Assembly (NCBI GenBank): GCA_905233375.1
Contig: CAJOEJ010000018.1
Coordinates: 19,494-83,493, forward strand
Length of the DNA stretch: 64,000 bases
Source of the DNA: Paludibacteraceae bacterium
GTDB lineage: Bacteria > Bacteroidota > Bacteroidia > Bacteroidales > Paludibacteraceae
Direction of reading: 5' to 3'
The notes beneath the pieces are model-generated. The model was given only the letters and a program-made list of their open reading frames with translations. It made no database searches and was not told the DNA's origin. Of the stretch, positions 1 through 8,923 are shown piece after piece. A program made the position numbers and the translations under genes. Every line of letters starts with the position of its first letter. The stretch's first letter is position 1.

Positions 1-1337
1 CTTTCCTGCCGACCGAGACAGGCGAGCCACCGTTGGGCAATGCCGCTATCTGGGCATGGGATGAAAAGAACAGGAAAGTAGTGGAGAAAGTCCTGATTGA
101 CAACAAGACCGTTTTCCCTTTGGAACTTTGCACGATGCCGGGCTTCGCAGGCTCGTCGGCGTACTACCTGCGTTACATGGACCCGCATAACGACGAGGCG
201 CTCGTGGGCAAACAGGCGAATGAGTACTGGCGTCAAGTGGATCTCTATCTCGGCGGTTCCGAGCACGCTACGGGACACTTGATTTACTCGCGTTTCTGGA
301 ATAAGTTCCTCTATGATTTGGGCTATGTATGCGAAGACGAGCCGTTCAAGAAACTGATTAACCAGGGTATGATTCAGGGTCGCTCGAACTTCGTCTATCG
401 GTATATAGGCGAAGGTGCGACGGGTAACCTCTATATCAGTTACAACCTCATCGAGAACCCCGAATACAAGGACAAAGTGCAGCCTATTCACGTGAATGTG
501 AACATCGTCAACAACGACGTGCTGGACATCAATGCCTTCCGCGCATGGATGCCTGAGTTCAAGAACGCCGAGTTCGTCTTTGCGGACGGCACATCGTCCG
601 AACTGACGGGCTACACCGCCGGCGCAAAGCAGTATATCTGCGGCTGGGCGGTTGAGAAGATGAGTAAATCCATGTTCAACGTCGTCAACCCCGATGACGT
701 GATTGCCAAGTTCGGAGCGGATACCTTGCGTCTGTATGAGATGTTCCTCGGCCCGCTGGAGATGTCTAAGCCGTGGGATACCAACGGTATCGACGGTGTG
801 CATCGTTTCCTCAAACGCTTGTGGAACATGTACGAAAACATCGTGGAGGAGGAACCGACCAAAGAAGAGTTGCGGGCGCTCCATAAACTCATCAAGAAGA
901 TCACATGGGACATCGAGAACTTCTCGTTCAACACGTCCATTCCCGCCTTTATGATCGCGCAGAACGAGTTGTCGGCTCTCAAATGCAACAAGCGTGCCAT
1001 CCTTGAGCCCTTTGCTGTCCTGCTGGCACCCTACGCTCCCCATATCGCCGAAGAGATGTGGCATAAAGTACAAGGGGACAATGTACCATGTACAAAGTTC
1101 GTGATCGACGCCGCCTGGCCCGAGTGCAACGAGGCGTACCTCGTAGAGGACACGCAGAAATATCCGGTGCAGTTCAACGGCAAGGTGCGCTTCACCTTCG
1201 AGTGCCCCAAAGACACCCCGAAAGAGGAAGTGGAGCGGCTGGTACTCGCGCACGAAGATACCGCCAGATACCTCGCCGGAAACGCGGTGAAGAAAATCAT
1301 CGTCGTACCCGGACGAATTGTGAATATCGTTATGTAG
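1..1337 (+). CDS. leuS: Leucine-tRNA ligase, C-terminal part (5' end outside window)
   Basis: Charges tRNA-Leu with leucine in the cytoplasm. The reading frame is open from base 3 and begins in the conserved [12 protein letters not shown] stretch, so the N-terminal half lies before the window. The class I KMSKS motif is at 657-671, followed by the typical [18 protein letters not shown] and the anticodon-binding helical domain (HIAEEMWHK near 1040). The end ([15 protein letters not shown]) is the usual LeuRS C-terminus. A 33-base GTAC-word repeat at 1065-1097 encodes [11 protein letters not shown] in a loop that is variable in the family. An inverted repeat follows the stop and may end transcription. 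Identification is firm; only the start is missing. Confidence 0.97.
   Translation, partial: FLPTETGEPPLGNAAIWAWDEKNRKVVEKVLIDNKTVFPLELCTMPGFAGSSAYYLRYMDPHNDEALVGKQANEYWRQVDLYLGGSEHATGHLIYSRFWNKFLYDLGYVCEDEPFKKLINQGMIQGRSNFVYRYIGEGATGNLYISYNLIENPEYKDKVQPIHVNVNIVNNDVLDINAFRAWMPEFKNAEFVFADGTSSELTGYTAGAKQYICGWAVEKMSKSMFNVVNPDDVIAKFGADTLRLYEMFLGPLEMSKPWDTNGIDGVHRFLKRLWNMYENIVEEEPTKEELRALHKLIKKITWDIENFSFNTSIPAFMIAQNELSALKCNKRAILEPFAVLLAPYAPHIAEEMWHKVQGDNVPCTKFVIDAAWPECNEAYLVEDTQKYPVQFNGKVRFTFECPKDTPKEEVERLVLAHEDTARYLAGNAVKKIIVVPGRIVNIVM
1065..1097 (+). repeat. GTAC-word repeat inside leuS
   Basis: A tract built of 7-8 base words (GTACAAG, GGGACAAT, GTACCAT, GTACAAAG) encodes [10 protein letters not shown] in frame. 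It matches, in the same orientation and frame, tracts in ddl, dpp3 and the PCMD gene, and in opposite orientation one in aroC. It lies between EEMWH and AAWPE, a variable loop of LeuRS. Confidence 0.75.
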
Positions 1338-1344
1338 GAAAACA

Positions 1345-1372
1345 AAGGGAGACGAGTTGCCTCGTCTCCCTT
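1345..1372. terminator. Bidirectional terminator between leuS and tRNA-Lys
   Basis: A 12 bp inverted repeat (arms AAGGGAGACGAG and CTCGTCTCCCTT, 4 base loop) lies between the converging leuS and tRNA genes. On the minus strand it is followed by a T-rich run, so it is better placed to end the tRNA transcript; for leuS the T run is weak. Confidence 0.7.
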
Positions 1373-1373
1373 G

Positions 1374-1446
1374 TGAACCAGCTGGGGCTCGAACCCAGGA
1401 CCCCATCCTTAAAAGGGATGTGCTCTACCTGCTGAGCTACTGATTC
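1374..1446 (-). tRNA. tRNA-Lys (UUU)
   Basis: On the minus strand the sequence folds into a full cloverleaf. The 7 bp acceptor stem is GAATCAG with CTGGTTC (one G-T pair), the D arm contains AGCTCAGCAGGTAGAGC, the anticodon arm is CATCC-CTTTTAA-GGATG with anticodon TTT, and the T arm is CTGGG-TTCGAGC-CCCAG. The discriminator base is A and no CCA end is encoded. A Bacteroidetes promoter lies about 40 bp upstream and a hairpin just downstream, so it is probably a single-gene unit. Confidence 0.96.
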
Positions 1447-1483
1447 AACGCTACGTTATGAACGCTTTTTTGAAAAGCGGGTG

Positions 1484-1515
1484 CAAAGGTACTACATTTT
1501 TTTGACATGACCAAA
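1484..1515 (-). promoter_or_regulatory. Promoter of tRNA-Lys
   Basis: Minus strand TTTG (1512-1515), 20 bp spacer, TACCTTTG (1484-1491): the Bacteroidetes -33/-7 pattern. Predicted start is near 1477, about 30 bases before the mature tRNA. Confidence 0.75.
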
Positions 1516-1582
1516 TATTTTTGCATTTTTTTGCAAAAAAACGCTAAAAAAATACAATTTTGGGCATTTTTGCCCGCCAAAT

Positions 1583-2944
1583 ATGGAAATAAAGTTAGAT
1601 TATAACCGTCGAACGACCTCACAAGTGCAGGTCGGAAACATCTTTATCGGTTCGGACTACCCCATCCGTATCCAAACGATGGCGAACACGAACACCAACG
1701 ACATCGACGCCTCTGTGGACCAGGCGCGACGTTGTATCGAAGCAGGAACGGAACTGCTGCGGTTCACGACACAAGGGCTCCGCGAAGTGGAATCGCTGCG
1801 GGAGATACACGCACAGGTGCTCACCGCCGTGCCGCTCGTTGCGGACATCCATTTTCAAGCGGACGTAGCCGACGCAGCTGCCCAAGTGGTGGAAGCCGTG
1901 CGTATCAACCCGGGCAACTACAGCAAAGATGCCTCCAAGCTCGAAGAGCGCTTTGTACACCTGTTGGACATATGCCGCGAACACGGGACAGCCATCCGTA
2001 TCGGGGTGAACCACGGTTCGCTATCCCCGCGCATGATGGAGAAATACGGCGACACGCCGCAAGGCATGGTCGAGTCCGTCATGGAGTTCCTCCGCATCGC
2101 CGTCCGGCATGAGTTTGAGCACATCGTCATCTCCGTCAAAGCGTCCAACACGCGCGTGATGGTGGACACCGTGCGCCTGCTCGTCAAAACGATGAAGCAC
2201 GAGCACATGGCGTTCCCGCTGCACCTCGGCGTGACCGAAGCCGGAGAAGGAGAAGACGGACGTATCAAATCCGCTGTGGGCATCGGAGCCCTGTTAGCCG
2301 ACGGTATAGGAGACACCATCCGCGTCAGCCTCAGCGAAGCACCCGAGAACGAGATACCCGTGGCACGGGACCTCGTGGACTATTTCGCCGACGAAGACTC
2401 CACCCGGTACGACGGTTCCATTCGTGCCGAAGTGCTGGACAACATAGGCGGCAACGCCGAGATACGATACACCTCGCTCGAGGACAACTGGGAGTTGTTC
2501 TGTCTGCAGGCGGCTGCCGAGTGCGGAAGGCTGTTGTGGGATTATAAAGCGACCGAACTGACGCTCGTTAACCCTAATTTCTCGGAAACGAAACTCAATT
2601 TCCTCAGCAAGGACATTCTCCAAGCCGCGCGCGTGCGTATATATAAAACAGAGTATATCTCCTGCCCGGGATGCGGACGAACCATGTTCGATCTCCAGAA
2701 AACAGTTGCCGAAGTGAAACAGGCGCTGAACAATGCCTCCCTCTCCGGCCTCAAAATAGCCATCATGGGCTGCATCGTCAACGGTCCCGGCGAAATGGCG
2801 GACGCCGACTACGGCTACGTAGGCGCCGGACGTGACCGTATCTCCCTCTACCGCGGCAAGGAATGTATCCTCAAGAACATCCCGCAGGAGGAAGCGGTGG
2901 AACAACTGCTCGCCCTCATCGAGAGCGACCGGTCGAAAGGATGA
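1583..2944 (+). CDS. ispG: 4-hydroxy-3-methylbut-2-enyl diphosphate synthase, shortened Bacteroidetes form
   Basis: Catalyses the iron-sulfur reduction of MEcPP to HMBPP in the MEP isoprenoid pathway. The TIM barrel spans about residues 1-270 (GSDYPIRIQTMANTNTND, VADIHF, RIGVNHGS, LGVTEAGEGEDG). The C-terminal domain has the [4Fe-4S] cysteines in SCPGCGRT and MGCIVNGPGE. As known for the family, Bacteroidetes IspG carries an extra A* domain of over 200 residues between these parts and totals about 600 residues. Here the protein is 453 residues and only about 75 residues join the two, so most of A* is gone. A hairpin (GGGCA/TGCCC) sits just before the ATG. Start chosen at MEIKLDYNRR, which matches the family N-terminus. 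Confidence 0.95.
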   Translation: MEIKLDYNRRTTSQVQVGNIFIGSDYPIRIQTMANTNTNDIDASVDQARRCIEAGTELLRFTTQGLREVESLREIHAQVLTAVPLVADIHFQADVADAAAQVVEAVRINPGNYSKDASKLEERFVHLLDICREHGTAIRIGVNHGSLSPRMMEKYGDTPQGMVESVMEFLRIAVRHEFEHIVISVKASNTRVMVDTVRLLVKTMKHEHMAFPLHLGVTEAGEGEDGRIKSAVGIGALLADGIGDTIRVSLSEAPENEIPVARDLVDYFADEDSTRYDGSIRAEVLDNIGGNAEIRYTSLEDNWELFCLQAAAECGRLLWDYKATELTLVNPNFSETKLNFLSKDILQAARVRIYKTEYISCPGCGRTMFDLQKTVAEVKQALNNASLSGLKIAIMGCIVNGPGEMADADYGYVGAGRDRISLYRGKECILKNIPQEEAVEQLLALIESDRSKG

Positions 2945-2966
2945 AATGCCGACAGGTCGGAATGAC

Positions 2967-2999
2967 GAAAAAAATAAAATTTAAAATATAAAATTTTAA
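2967..2999. repeat. AT word repeat before pfp
   Basis: Words of the AATTTAA/AATATAA type fill the gap between ispG and the pfp start. It resembles the other start-adjacent word tracts in the window. It may simply be an A-rich leader. Confidence 0.4.
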
Positions 3000-3004
3000 C
3001 CATT

Positions 3005-4657
3005 ATGCAAAAATCCCCATTACAAATTGCCCGTCAGGCTTATCAGCCGAAGATGCCGGTAGCATTGCAGGGCGCAGTACGCCTCGTTGAAGGCGAAAAG
3101 ACACAATCCGTTGCCGATCAGGAAGAAATCAAACGCCTCTTCCCCAACACCTATGGTCTGCCGCTCATTACGTTTGAACCCGCTCAGGGCAAACCGCAGG
3201 CTACAGAGCCGTTCAACGTCGGCGTCATCCTCTCCGGTGGTCAGGCTCCCGGCGGTCACAACGTCATCTCGGGTCTCTATGACGGTCTCAAGGCACTCAA
3301 CCCGGACAACAAGCTCTACGGCTTCCTCGGTGGTCCTTCAGGACTCATTGACGGCAAGTATCAGGAACTGACCGGCGCCATCATCGACGAGTACCGCAAC
3401 ACCGGTGGATTCGACATCATCGGTTCGGGACGTACCAAGCTGGAAGAGACATGGCAGTTCGACAACGGCATCGAGGTATGCAAGCAACTGGGTATCAAAG
3501 CCGTTGTCATCATCGGTGGTGACGACTCCAACACCAATGCCTGCGTGCTCGCGGAGTACTACCTCCAGAAACAATGCGGCATTCAGGTCATCGGCTGTCC
3601 GAAGACCATTGACGGCGACCTCAAGAACGAAATGATCGAGACCTCCTTCGGTTTTGATACGGCTTGTAAGACCTACGCGGAACTCATCGGTAACATCCAG
3701 CGTGATGCCAACTCCGCGAAGAAATACTGGCACTTCATCCGCCTCATGGGTCGTAGCGCCAGCCATATCGCCCTCGAGTGCGCACTCCAGAGCCAGCCGA
3801 ATATCTGCCTTATCTCCGAGGAAGTAGAAGCCAAGAACATGACTCTCAACGATATCGTAGAGGACATCGTCAAGGTCATTGTAGCACGTGCGAACGCCGG
3901 ACTCAACTTTGGTACTATCCTCATTCCGGAAGGTCTGATCGAGTTCATCCCCGCTATGCGCGTCCTCATCCAGGAGCTGAACGACATGCTTGCCAACAAC
4001 GAGGAGTTCACCTCCCTCGACGGCGACGACGCCAAACGTGAGTACGTCAAATCCATGCTGACTCCCGCTTCCTGCGATCTCTACCGTTCGCTGCCGAAGG
4101 GTATCGCACGCCAGCTCACGCTCGACCGCGACCCCCACGGAAACGTGATGGTATCTCAGATCGAGACCGAGAAACTGCTCATCGAGATGGTACAGAAACG
4201 TCTGGCTGTCCTCAAAGCAAACGGCGAGTACAAAGGCAAGTTCAGCGCACTCAACCACTTCTTCGGCTACGAAGGACGTTGCGCGATGCCGTCTAACTTC
4301 GATGCGGACTACTGCTACTCGATCGGCGTGAACGCTACCCACCTCATCGCAGCTGGCAAGACCGGCTACATGTCGCTCGTGCGCAACTTGACCAAGCCTG
4401 CTGCCGAGTGGCTCGCTGGTGGTGTGCCTATCACCATGATGATGAACATGGAGAAACGTAACGGTAAGATGAAACCCGTTATCCAGAAGGCGCTTGTTGA
4501 GTTGGACGGCGCACCGTTCAAGTACCTGCAGGCACATCGTGCCGAGTGGGCGGACGCCAACACCAGCTACATCTACCCGGGACCGATTCAGTACTATGGT
4601 CCGACAGAGGTTTGCGACCAGCCGACCCGCACCCTCCTGCTCGAAAGAGGCAAATAA
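3005..4657 (+). CDS. pfp: Pyrophosphate-dependent 6-phosphofructokinase
   Basis: Phosphorylates fructose 6-phosphate with pyrophosphate, a reversible glycolytic step in the cytosol. The 550-residue length fits the long clade of PPi-PFK. Visible motifs are [35 protein letters not shown] with the GGDDS glycine/aspartate loop (GGDD is typical of PPi-users, GGDGS of ATP-users), CPKTIDGDL with the catalytic PKTIDGD, and [13 protein letters not shown]. It follows ispG after 60 bases and ends at a strong terminator. No ATP-PFK is seen in the window. Confidence 0.95.
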   Translation: MQKSPLQIARQAYQPKMPVALQGAVRLVEGEKTQSVADQEEIKRLFPNTYGLPLITFEPAQGKPQATEPFNVGVILSGGQAPGGHNVISGLYDGLKALNPDNKLYGFLGGPSGLIDGKYQELTGAIIDEYRNTGGFDIIGSGRTKLEETWQFDNGIEVCKQLGIKAVVIIGGDDSNTNACVLAEYYLQKQCGIQVIGCPKTIDGDLKNEMIETSFGFDTACKTYAELIGNIQRDANSAKKYWHFIRLMGRSASHIALECALQSQPNICLISEEVEAKNMTLNDIVEDIVKVIVARANAGLNFGTILIPEGLIEFIPAMRVLIQELNDMLANNEEFTSLDGDDAKREYVKSMLTPASCDLYRSLPKGIARQLTLDRDPHGNVMVSQIETEKLLIEMVQKRLAVLKANGEYKGKFSALNHFFGYEGRCAMPSNFDADYCYSIGVNATHLIAAGKTGYMSLVRNLTKPAAEWLAGGVPITMMMNMEKRNGKMKPVIQKALVELDGAPFKYLQAHRAEWADANTSYIYPGPIQYYGPTEVCDQPTRTLLLERGK

Positions 4658-4674
4658 GATTCCTCCCTTACAAC

Positions 4675-4706
4675 AAAAAAATCGCTCATGTGAGCGATTT
4701 TTTTTT
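4675..4706 (+). terminator. Intrinsic terminator after pfp
   Basis: Perfect hairpin with arms ATCGCTCA and TGAGCGAT (2 base spacer, so the real loop is slightly larger), with A run before and nine T after. Confidence 0.9.
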
Positions 4707-4926
4707 ACCTGCTGAAGGTTTTTATAGATCTTCAGAAGGTGCCTTTGGTTCTTCCGAAAAACTTATAAACGTAGGATCTCACGGCACTTATTGGGGAGGT
4801 GATAAACAAAGAAACAATGGAGCAGGGTATTCTGTTGTAACACTGGTTTTTAATAAGAACGAACATAGAATAATGTATTATTCTCCAAATAGTAGGCGAT
4901 CTGTTCGATTAATTAAAAGACGATAA
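4705..4926 (+). pseudogene. Remnant of a Fibrobacter-type major paralogous domain (DUF1566-like) gene
   Basis: Directly after the pfp terminator an open frame without its own start reads LPAEGFYRSSEGAFG, then NVGSHGTYWGG, and ends SVRLIKRR. This order (LPA-G-YR, NVGS-G-YW, SVR near the end) is that of the C-terminus of the Fibrobacter succinogenes major paralogous domain found in many Bacteroidetes surface proteins. The bulk of the gene is missing, so I read it as a decayed 3' fragment. It is AT-rich compared with pfp. The motif match is from memory and moderate. Confidence 0.5.
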
Positions 4927-4971
4927 TATGCCTTTATAACGCTGATCTTAATTCCAAAATAATAATAAAAT

Positions 4972-5007
4972 AAAACCGATGGGGCGATGGAATATAACCG
5001 CCAACAA
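4972..5007 (+). promoter_or_regulatory. Conserved 36-base leader box, copy 1
   Basis: A 36-base block ending 5 bases before the ATG of the small secreted protein. It is identical at 33 of 36 positions to the block at 26926-26961, which also ends 5 bases before the ATG of a paralog. Core: GGCGATGG, one variable base, ATATAACCGCC. The conservation of a non-coding block with fixed spacing points to translational or transcriptional control, or a cassette boundary. Confidence 0.7.
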
Positions 5008-5012
5008 GCAAA

Positions 5013-5366
5013 ATGAAAAAAATATTTGTAACGCTATGTCTGATAGCATTATCTTTATGTGCTTTTGCAGGTAGAACGTCTTGTAGACTGGAAGGAGATG
5101 GAAATCTTGCAGTTTTGCAAAATGCAACTGCTTGCGCTAATAAAGTTGGGTATAACGAATATAGTATTAGCGTTCCTGTTACACTAGAACGCCCTGCTTC
5201 CGAAGGAACAGTAGTTTATATCGAAGTAACCCTTTCAGATGGTAATAGTTATACTAAAAGAGTTGAATTTAAGAAAGGTTCGACCTATGAAAAATTAATA
5301 ATACCTGTTTCTTCCCAAAACATTTGCGCTAATTTTTCTATCCTTTCAGGTTCTTGCCGTAAATAA
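5013..5366 (+). CDS. Small secreted protein, family shared with 26570-26920
   Basis: 117 residues. A signal peptide is plain (MKKIFVTLCLIALSLCAFA). The mature part of about 98 residues starts with TSCRLEG and ends SGSCRK, with two more cysteines inside, and reads like a small beta-sandwich. It is a paralog of the protein at 26570-26920: both have T-S/T-C-R near the start, a VTLxR/K core, and end in S-x-S-C. Function is unknown; export to periplasm or surface is inferred. The gene is AT-rich compared with its flanks, has the conserved leader box in front and its own terminator behind, so it looks like a stand-alone, possibly acquired unit. No recognisable promoter just upstream. Confidence 0.75.
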   Translation: MKKIFVTLCLIALSLCAFAGRTSCRLEGDGNLAVLQNATACANKVGYNEYSISVPVTLERPASEGTVVYIEVTLSDGNSYTKRVEFKKGSTYEKLIIPVSSQNICANFSILSGSCRK

Positions 5367-5401
5367 TAAGTAAAAGGTATACGACTCCAACATCGTCCGC
5401 T

Positions 5402-5440
5402 TCAAAAATCCGAGACATATTCAGTGCCTCGGATTTTTGA
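5402..5440 (+). terminator. Intrinsic terminator after small secreted gene
   Basis: Perfect 13 bp arms (TCAAAAATCCGAG and CTCGGATTTTTGA) with a 13-base loop and a T run in the right arm. Confidence 0.85.
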
Positions 5441-5640
5441 ATCATTTATGGCATTTTTGATTAATCTATTTGTTCTTTTCTTCCTATTCCGCCGGATCGT
5501 ATCCGACATTTCCAGTAATTGACATGAGAGAGTTGAGATTCTTAAGTCAGTCCGTTTTTTGTTCTTTAAGTATGTCAATGACTTTAGGAAAATTGCTGAA
5601 ACTGACAATACTGACAAATCATTTTTTCTTCTTCCATTTC

Positions 5641-5695
5641 GTCTGAATGGCATTCAGACATCTATCTATAGTATTATATACAATGTATATAATAC
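5641..5695. other. Two adjacent perfect inverted repeats in a gene-free stretch
   Basis: 5441-5808 holds no gene I can support. Inside it, 5641-5659 is GTCTGAAT-ggc-ATTCAGAC and 5671-5695 is GTATTATATAC-aat-GTATATAATAC, 11 bases apart. They could be operator sites, a small structured RNA, or remains of a mobile element. No T run follows, so they are not terminators. Confidence 0.5.
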
Positions 5696-5808
5696 AGCGC
5701 GTTCAAAAAGTTATATATTCATTATATATTCTTTACATATTGCTTAGTCATCACCCTGACTATTTCATACCCAAAAACAGGGCATATGCTTACAAAATGC
5801 ATTTAGCT

Positions 5809-5840
5809 CTTGCATATATGCGTTTTTTTTTGTAACTTTG
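5809..5840 (+). promoter_or_regulatory. Promoter of lipid kinase operon
   Basis: CTTG (5809-5812), 20 bp spacer with a T run, TAACTTTG (5833-5840). Predicted start near 5848. Confidence 0.75.
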
Positions 5841-5915
5841 CACCCAAATTTGCATTTTGCAAAAATGGTACGCTTTCTACCGGAAGCGCTTAAGAATTGG
5901 AAAATTGATCATCCT

Positions 5916-6809
5916 ATGAAAAATATTGCCTTTATTATCAACCCTGTCTCGGGTTCGCAAGAGACACAGAACGCCAAGCGCAAGTTGCCCAAACTCATCA
6001 TGCAGACCCTGGACGCGCAACAATGGCTACCCAATATCGCCTTCACCGAATACGCCGGACATGCCGTGGAGATGGCGCACCAGTACGCACGGATGGGCTT
6101 CGACGCGGTGGTAGCTGTCGGAGGAGACGGAACTGTCAACGAGGTGGTACGCGGACTCCGCGGATCCGAAACCGCACTGGGCATCATACCTATGGGAAGC
6201 GGCAACGGTTTTGCACGCCATCTGAACATCCCCATCCGCCCCCAACGGGCACTCGAGATGCTCAACCGATCCGAACCCATCCGCGTGGACTACGGATTAG
6301 CCAACGACCGGCTTTTTGTCAGCACCTGCGGGACCGGCTTTGACGCCGTCATCGCGGATCATTTTGCCGGAAGCAACAAACGCGGGTTCAGCACTTACTT
6401 CCAGAACATTCTCCAGGACGTGTTCAGCTACACACCGCAGACCTACCACCTCGTCGGCGACGGACTCGACCTCACCCACAAAGCCTTCCTTATCACGTTC
6501 GCGAACGCCAACCAGTGGGGATACGAAGCGCTCATAGCGCCCAAAGCCAGCGTTCAGGACGGCAAAATGGATATCATGCTCATGTCGAGCCACGCACTCT
6601 TGGGCAGCGCAGGACTCGCACTCAGACTCTTCGCCGGTAGCATCGACGACAGCCATTTCATGGACACTATACGCGCCAAAGAGATCACACTCGAGCGCGA
6701 AGATGCGGCGCCCTTCCACATTGACGGAGACCCCGTCGAGATGGAAAAAGACATACACATCCGCATCGTCGAAGACGGCATCAAAGTACTGGTAGAAAAA
6801 CGTTTTTAA
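5916..6809 (+). CDS. Diacylglycerol/sphingosine kinase-like lipid kinase
   Basis: ATP-dependent kinase of the DAGK catalytic-domain family (YegS/BmrU type), about 297 residues. Motifs: IINPVSGS for nucleotide binding, AVGGDGTVNEVVRGL as the signature GGDG loop, and GIIPMGSGNGFARHL. The C-terminal domain has HIDGDPVEM typical of these kinases. The lipid substrate cannot be read from sequence. Start chosen at MKNIAFIINP, the family N-terminus; an in-frame ATG at 5865 would add 17 residues and is also downstream of the promoter. The next gene starts 5 bases after the stop. Confidence 0.9.
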   Translation: MKNIAFIINPVSGSQETQNAKRKLPKLIMQTLDAQQWLPNIAFTEYAGHAVEMAHQYARMGFDAVVAVGGDGTVNEVVRGLRGSETALGIIPMGSGNGFARHLNIPIRPQRALEMLNRSEPIRVDYGLANDRLFVSTCGTGFDAVIADHFAGSNKRGFSTYFQNILQDVFSYTPQTYHLVGDGLDLTHKAFLITFANANQWGYEALIAPKASVQDGKMDIMLMSSHALLGSAGLALRLFAGSIDDSHFMDTIRAKEITLEREDAAPFHIDGDPVEMEKDIHIRIVEDGIKVLVEKRF

Positions 6810-6814
6810 GCACA

Positions 6815-7792
6815 ATGAAAAAATTATTCTTTTCTCTTTGCTGTGTACTGACAGCCCTGACAATATGGGCGGAAGAACCTGTTACCATCCTCGCCCCCGA
6901 TACCATCATCAACAAACAGCCATTCACCCTCAACGATCAGGGAATCACCATTTCCGTGAGTCAAGGCTCGGCTTACCCCGCTACGTACAGTTACAATAAC
7001 CTCGGCGTCACCTATTTTGCCTGCCTCGCGAATGCTAACATGACCATCAGCGCAGAGCAACCCATCAAAGGTATTGCCATCAACGGATGGGTCCGAAAGA
7101 ATTTCTCCGCGACCTGCAACTACGGTTCGATCGATTTCCTGTCCGACGACTCCGAAGACACGTACGGCTATCCCGTATTGACCGTCTCGGACATCAATAA
7201 CCCGAGCGTTACGATCAGTTGCGCCAACCAGTTGCGTTGTTTCAGCGTGGAGGTCTATTTCTCCCAGAACCCGGACGAACCCCAAGGCGAAATCATGGAC
7301 ACCGTCCGTTTTGTAGCCGTTACGGCACAAGCATTGGACTACTCCGAAGACTCAACTTATTCGTCCGCCGGGCACTACTCCTATTGGGTGATGCTCGCGC
7401 CGCAACAGACCTATCCCCAGGTCTGGCTATCCCTCTATGCCGCACAAAGAGGCGACCTCAGCGGGCAATACTCGCCGTACAACTACAACGTGGACGAATA
7501 CACCTACGTCCAACTGGGCTCGGAGACTTGGGAGTACGAATATGCCTACGACCAGGACTTCACCATCACCAAAACGCCGCAAGGGTACCACTTCGAAGGA
7601 TGGATCATCGCGGACAATGACATCCAATATGAGTTCGTCTATGACGGACCCGTCTCGATAGCGGAGCCCGAGGAAGACGAGACCTTCCTGGACCTTACCC
7701 GAGACGGGAACGAGACGGCAAGCAAGATACTGCAGGACGGACGTTTGTATATCCGTCGCGGTGACAAGACCTACAACGCATTAGGCTTCTAA
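6815..7792 (+). CDS. Secreted protein with a shortened C-terminal surface tag
   Basis: 325 residues with signal peptide MKKLFFSLCCVLTALTIWA. No enzyme motif is recognised. The middle is rich in Tyr, Ser and acidic residues, beta-rich by look. The end, SKILQDGRLYIRRGDKTYNALGF, resembles the tail seen on many Bacteroidales exported proteins (x-V-L-x-D-G-x-L-Y-I-x-R-G-D-x-T-Y-x-x-x-G), but it stops right where such tails usually continue. It sits between the lipid kinase and xseA, with 5 and 12 base gaps, so it is co-transcribed. Location is inferred as cell envelope or outside. Confidence 0.7.
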   Translation: MKKLFFSLCCVLTALTIWAEEPVTILAPDTIINKQPFTLNDQGITISVSQGSAYPATYSYNNLGVTYFACLANANMTISAEQPIKGIAINGWVRKNFSATCNYGSIDFLSDDSEDTYGYPVLTVSDINNPSVTISCANQLRCFSVEVYFSQNPDEPQGEIMDTVRFVAVTAQALDYSEDSTYSSAGHYSYWVMLAPQQTYPQVWLSLYAAQRGDLSGQYSPYNYNVDEYTYVQLGSETWEYEYAYDQDFTITKTPQGYHFEGWIIADNDIQYEFVYDGPVSIAEPEEDETFLDLTRDGNETASKILQDGRLYIRRGDKTYNALGF

Positions 7793-7804
7793 TCCGCAAA
7801 CGCT

Positions 7805-8923
7805 ATGGACGCACTCACCTTGACCCAGTTATGCCACCTCATCGGCGAAGCCATCGACGATGCGCTCGAACCGGCGTATTGGGTCAAGGCGGAGATAAGC
7901 AGCCTATCCTCCAAAGGAGGACATCTCTATCTGGAACTGGTGGACGGCAAAACAGCCAAGATGCGTGCCACCTGCTGGCAAGGAAACAAAGAACTGCTCT
8001 TGGCTTATTTCCAGGCGGAAACAGGACAGACGCTTCAGGTGGGAATGTCGGTTCTGGTGGAGGTGGAGATCCAATGGCACGCCGTCTATGGACTCAGCCT
8101 TTCCATCGTCGGCATCGATCCGTCTTATACCCTCGGCGAGGTGGCACGGCAACGACAACGGACCATCGAGCAACTCAAAGCCGACGGGCTGTTGGACGCG
8201 CAGCAACTGTTACCGCTCCCCACTCTCATCCGCCGGATCGCCGTCATCTCGTCGCCTTCCGCCGCCGGATACGGAGATTTCCAGCATCAACTGCTGAACA
8301 GCGGGTATCGTTTTGAGACCACCCTGTTCGGAGCAACGATGCAAGGCGAAGGAGCCGCCAAGTCCATCATCGCCGCACTCGAAGAAATAACCAATGAGCA
8401 ATCACCAATCACCAATAACCAATACGACGCCATCGTCATCATCCGCGGAGGAGGAGCCGTTTCCGATCTCTCTTGTTTTGATGACTACACGCTCTGCGCC
8501 GTGTGCGCACAATGCGAACTCCCCGTCATTACCGGTATCGGACACACGCGGGATGTCTCCGTATTGGACCTCGTCGCGCATCAGGCGCTCAAGACACCTA
8601 CTGCCGTCGCCGAGTGGCTCATTCATCGTCTGGACAGCCAGGCAGCACGCATTGACGACCTGTTCACACGCTTGCACCGCACCGCCGAAAGGCAGATTCT
8701 TATCCGCAGACACCGGATCGAACTGCTCGAACAACGACTTGCCGCGTGCAATCCCGAACGCTTCTACCAGCGCGGGTACAGCCTCGTCACCAAGAACGGG
8801 AAACCCGTTCGCTCCACCAAAGACCTGCAACCCGGCGATATACTCACCCTCCACCTCATGGACGGAGAAACAAACATAGAAGTAATCCCACATTCTGAAT
8901 CGTGTCCAAAGAGCAGTACATAG
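7805..8923 (+). CDS. xseA: Exodeoxyribonuclease VII large subunit
   Basis: Large subunit of the ExoVII single-strand DNA nuclease. The N-terminal OB fold covers about residues 1-100 (YWVKAEISSLSSKGGHLYLELVD), followed by the catalytic domain with RRIAVISSPSAAGYGDF, VIIRGGGAVSDLSCFDD and ITGIGHTRDVSVLDLVAH. It is 372 residues, a little short. A CACCAAT-word tract (8386-8425) encodes ITNEQSPITNNQ between AALEE and the IIRGGG strand, a position that is a variable loop in other XseA. The small subunit xseB is not next to it. The end overlaps the next gene by 22 bases. Confidence 0.95.
   Translation: MDALTLTQLCHLIGEAIDDALEPAYWVKAEISSLSSKGGHLYLELVDGKTAKMRATCWQGNKELLLAYFQAETGQTLQVGMSVLVEVEIQWHAVYGLSLSIVGIDPSYTLGEVARQRQRTIEQLKADGLLDAQQLLPLPTLIRRIAVISSPSAAGYGDFQHQLLNSGYRFETTLFGATMQGEGAAKSIIAALEEITNEQSPITNNQYDAIVIIRGGGAVSDLSCFDDYTLCAVCAQCELPVITGIGHTRDVSVLDLVAHQALKTPTAVAEWLIHRLDSQAARIDDLFTRLHRTAERQILIRRHRIELLEQRLAACNPERFYQRGYSLVTKNGKPVRSTKDLQPGDILTLHLMDGETNIEVIPHSESCPKSST
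8386..8425 (+). repeat. CACCAAT-word repeat inside xseA
   Basis: Five tandem 7-base words (AACCAAT, GAGCAAT, CACCAAT twice, AACCAAT) in frame. Same peptide logic (SPITN) as in the GT2, TrmH, MurI and DUF4292 genes. Confidence 0.75.

Noticed and set aside
5402..5653. Open frame of 83 codons on the minus strand
   Set aside because: Begins in a stretch with inverted repeats and ends in a terminator; low-complexity, basic, no homology recognised.
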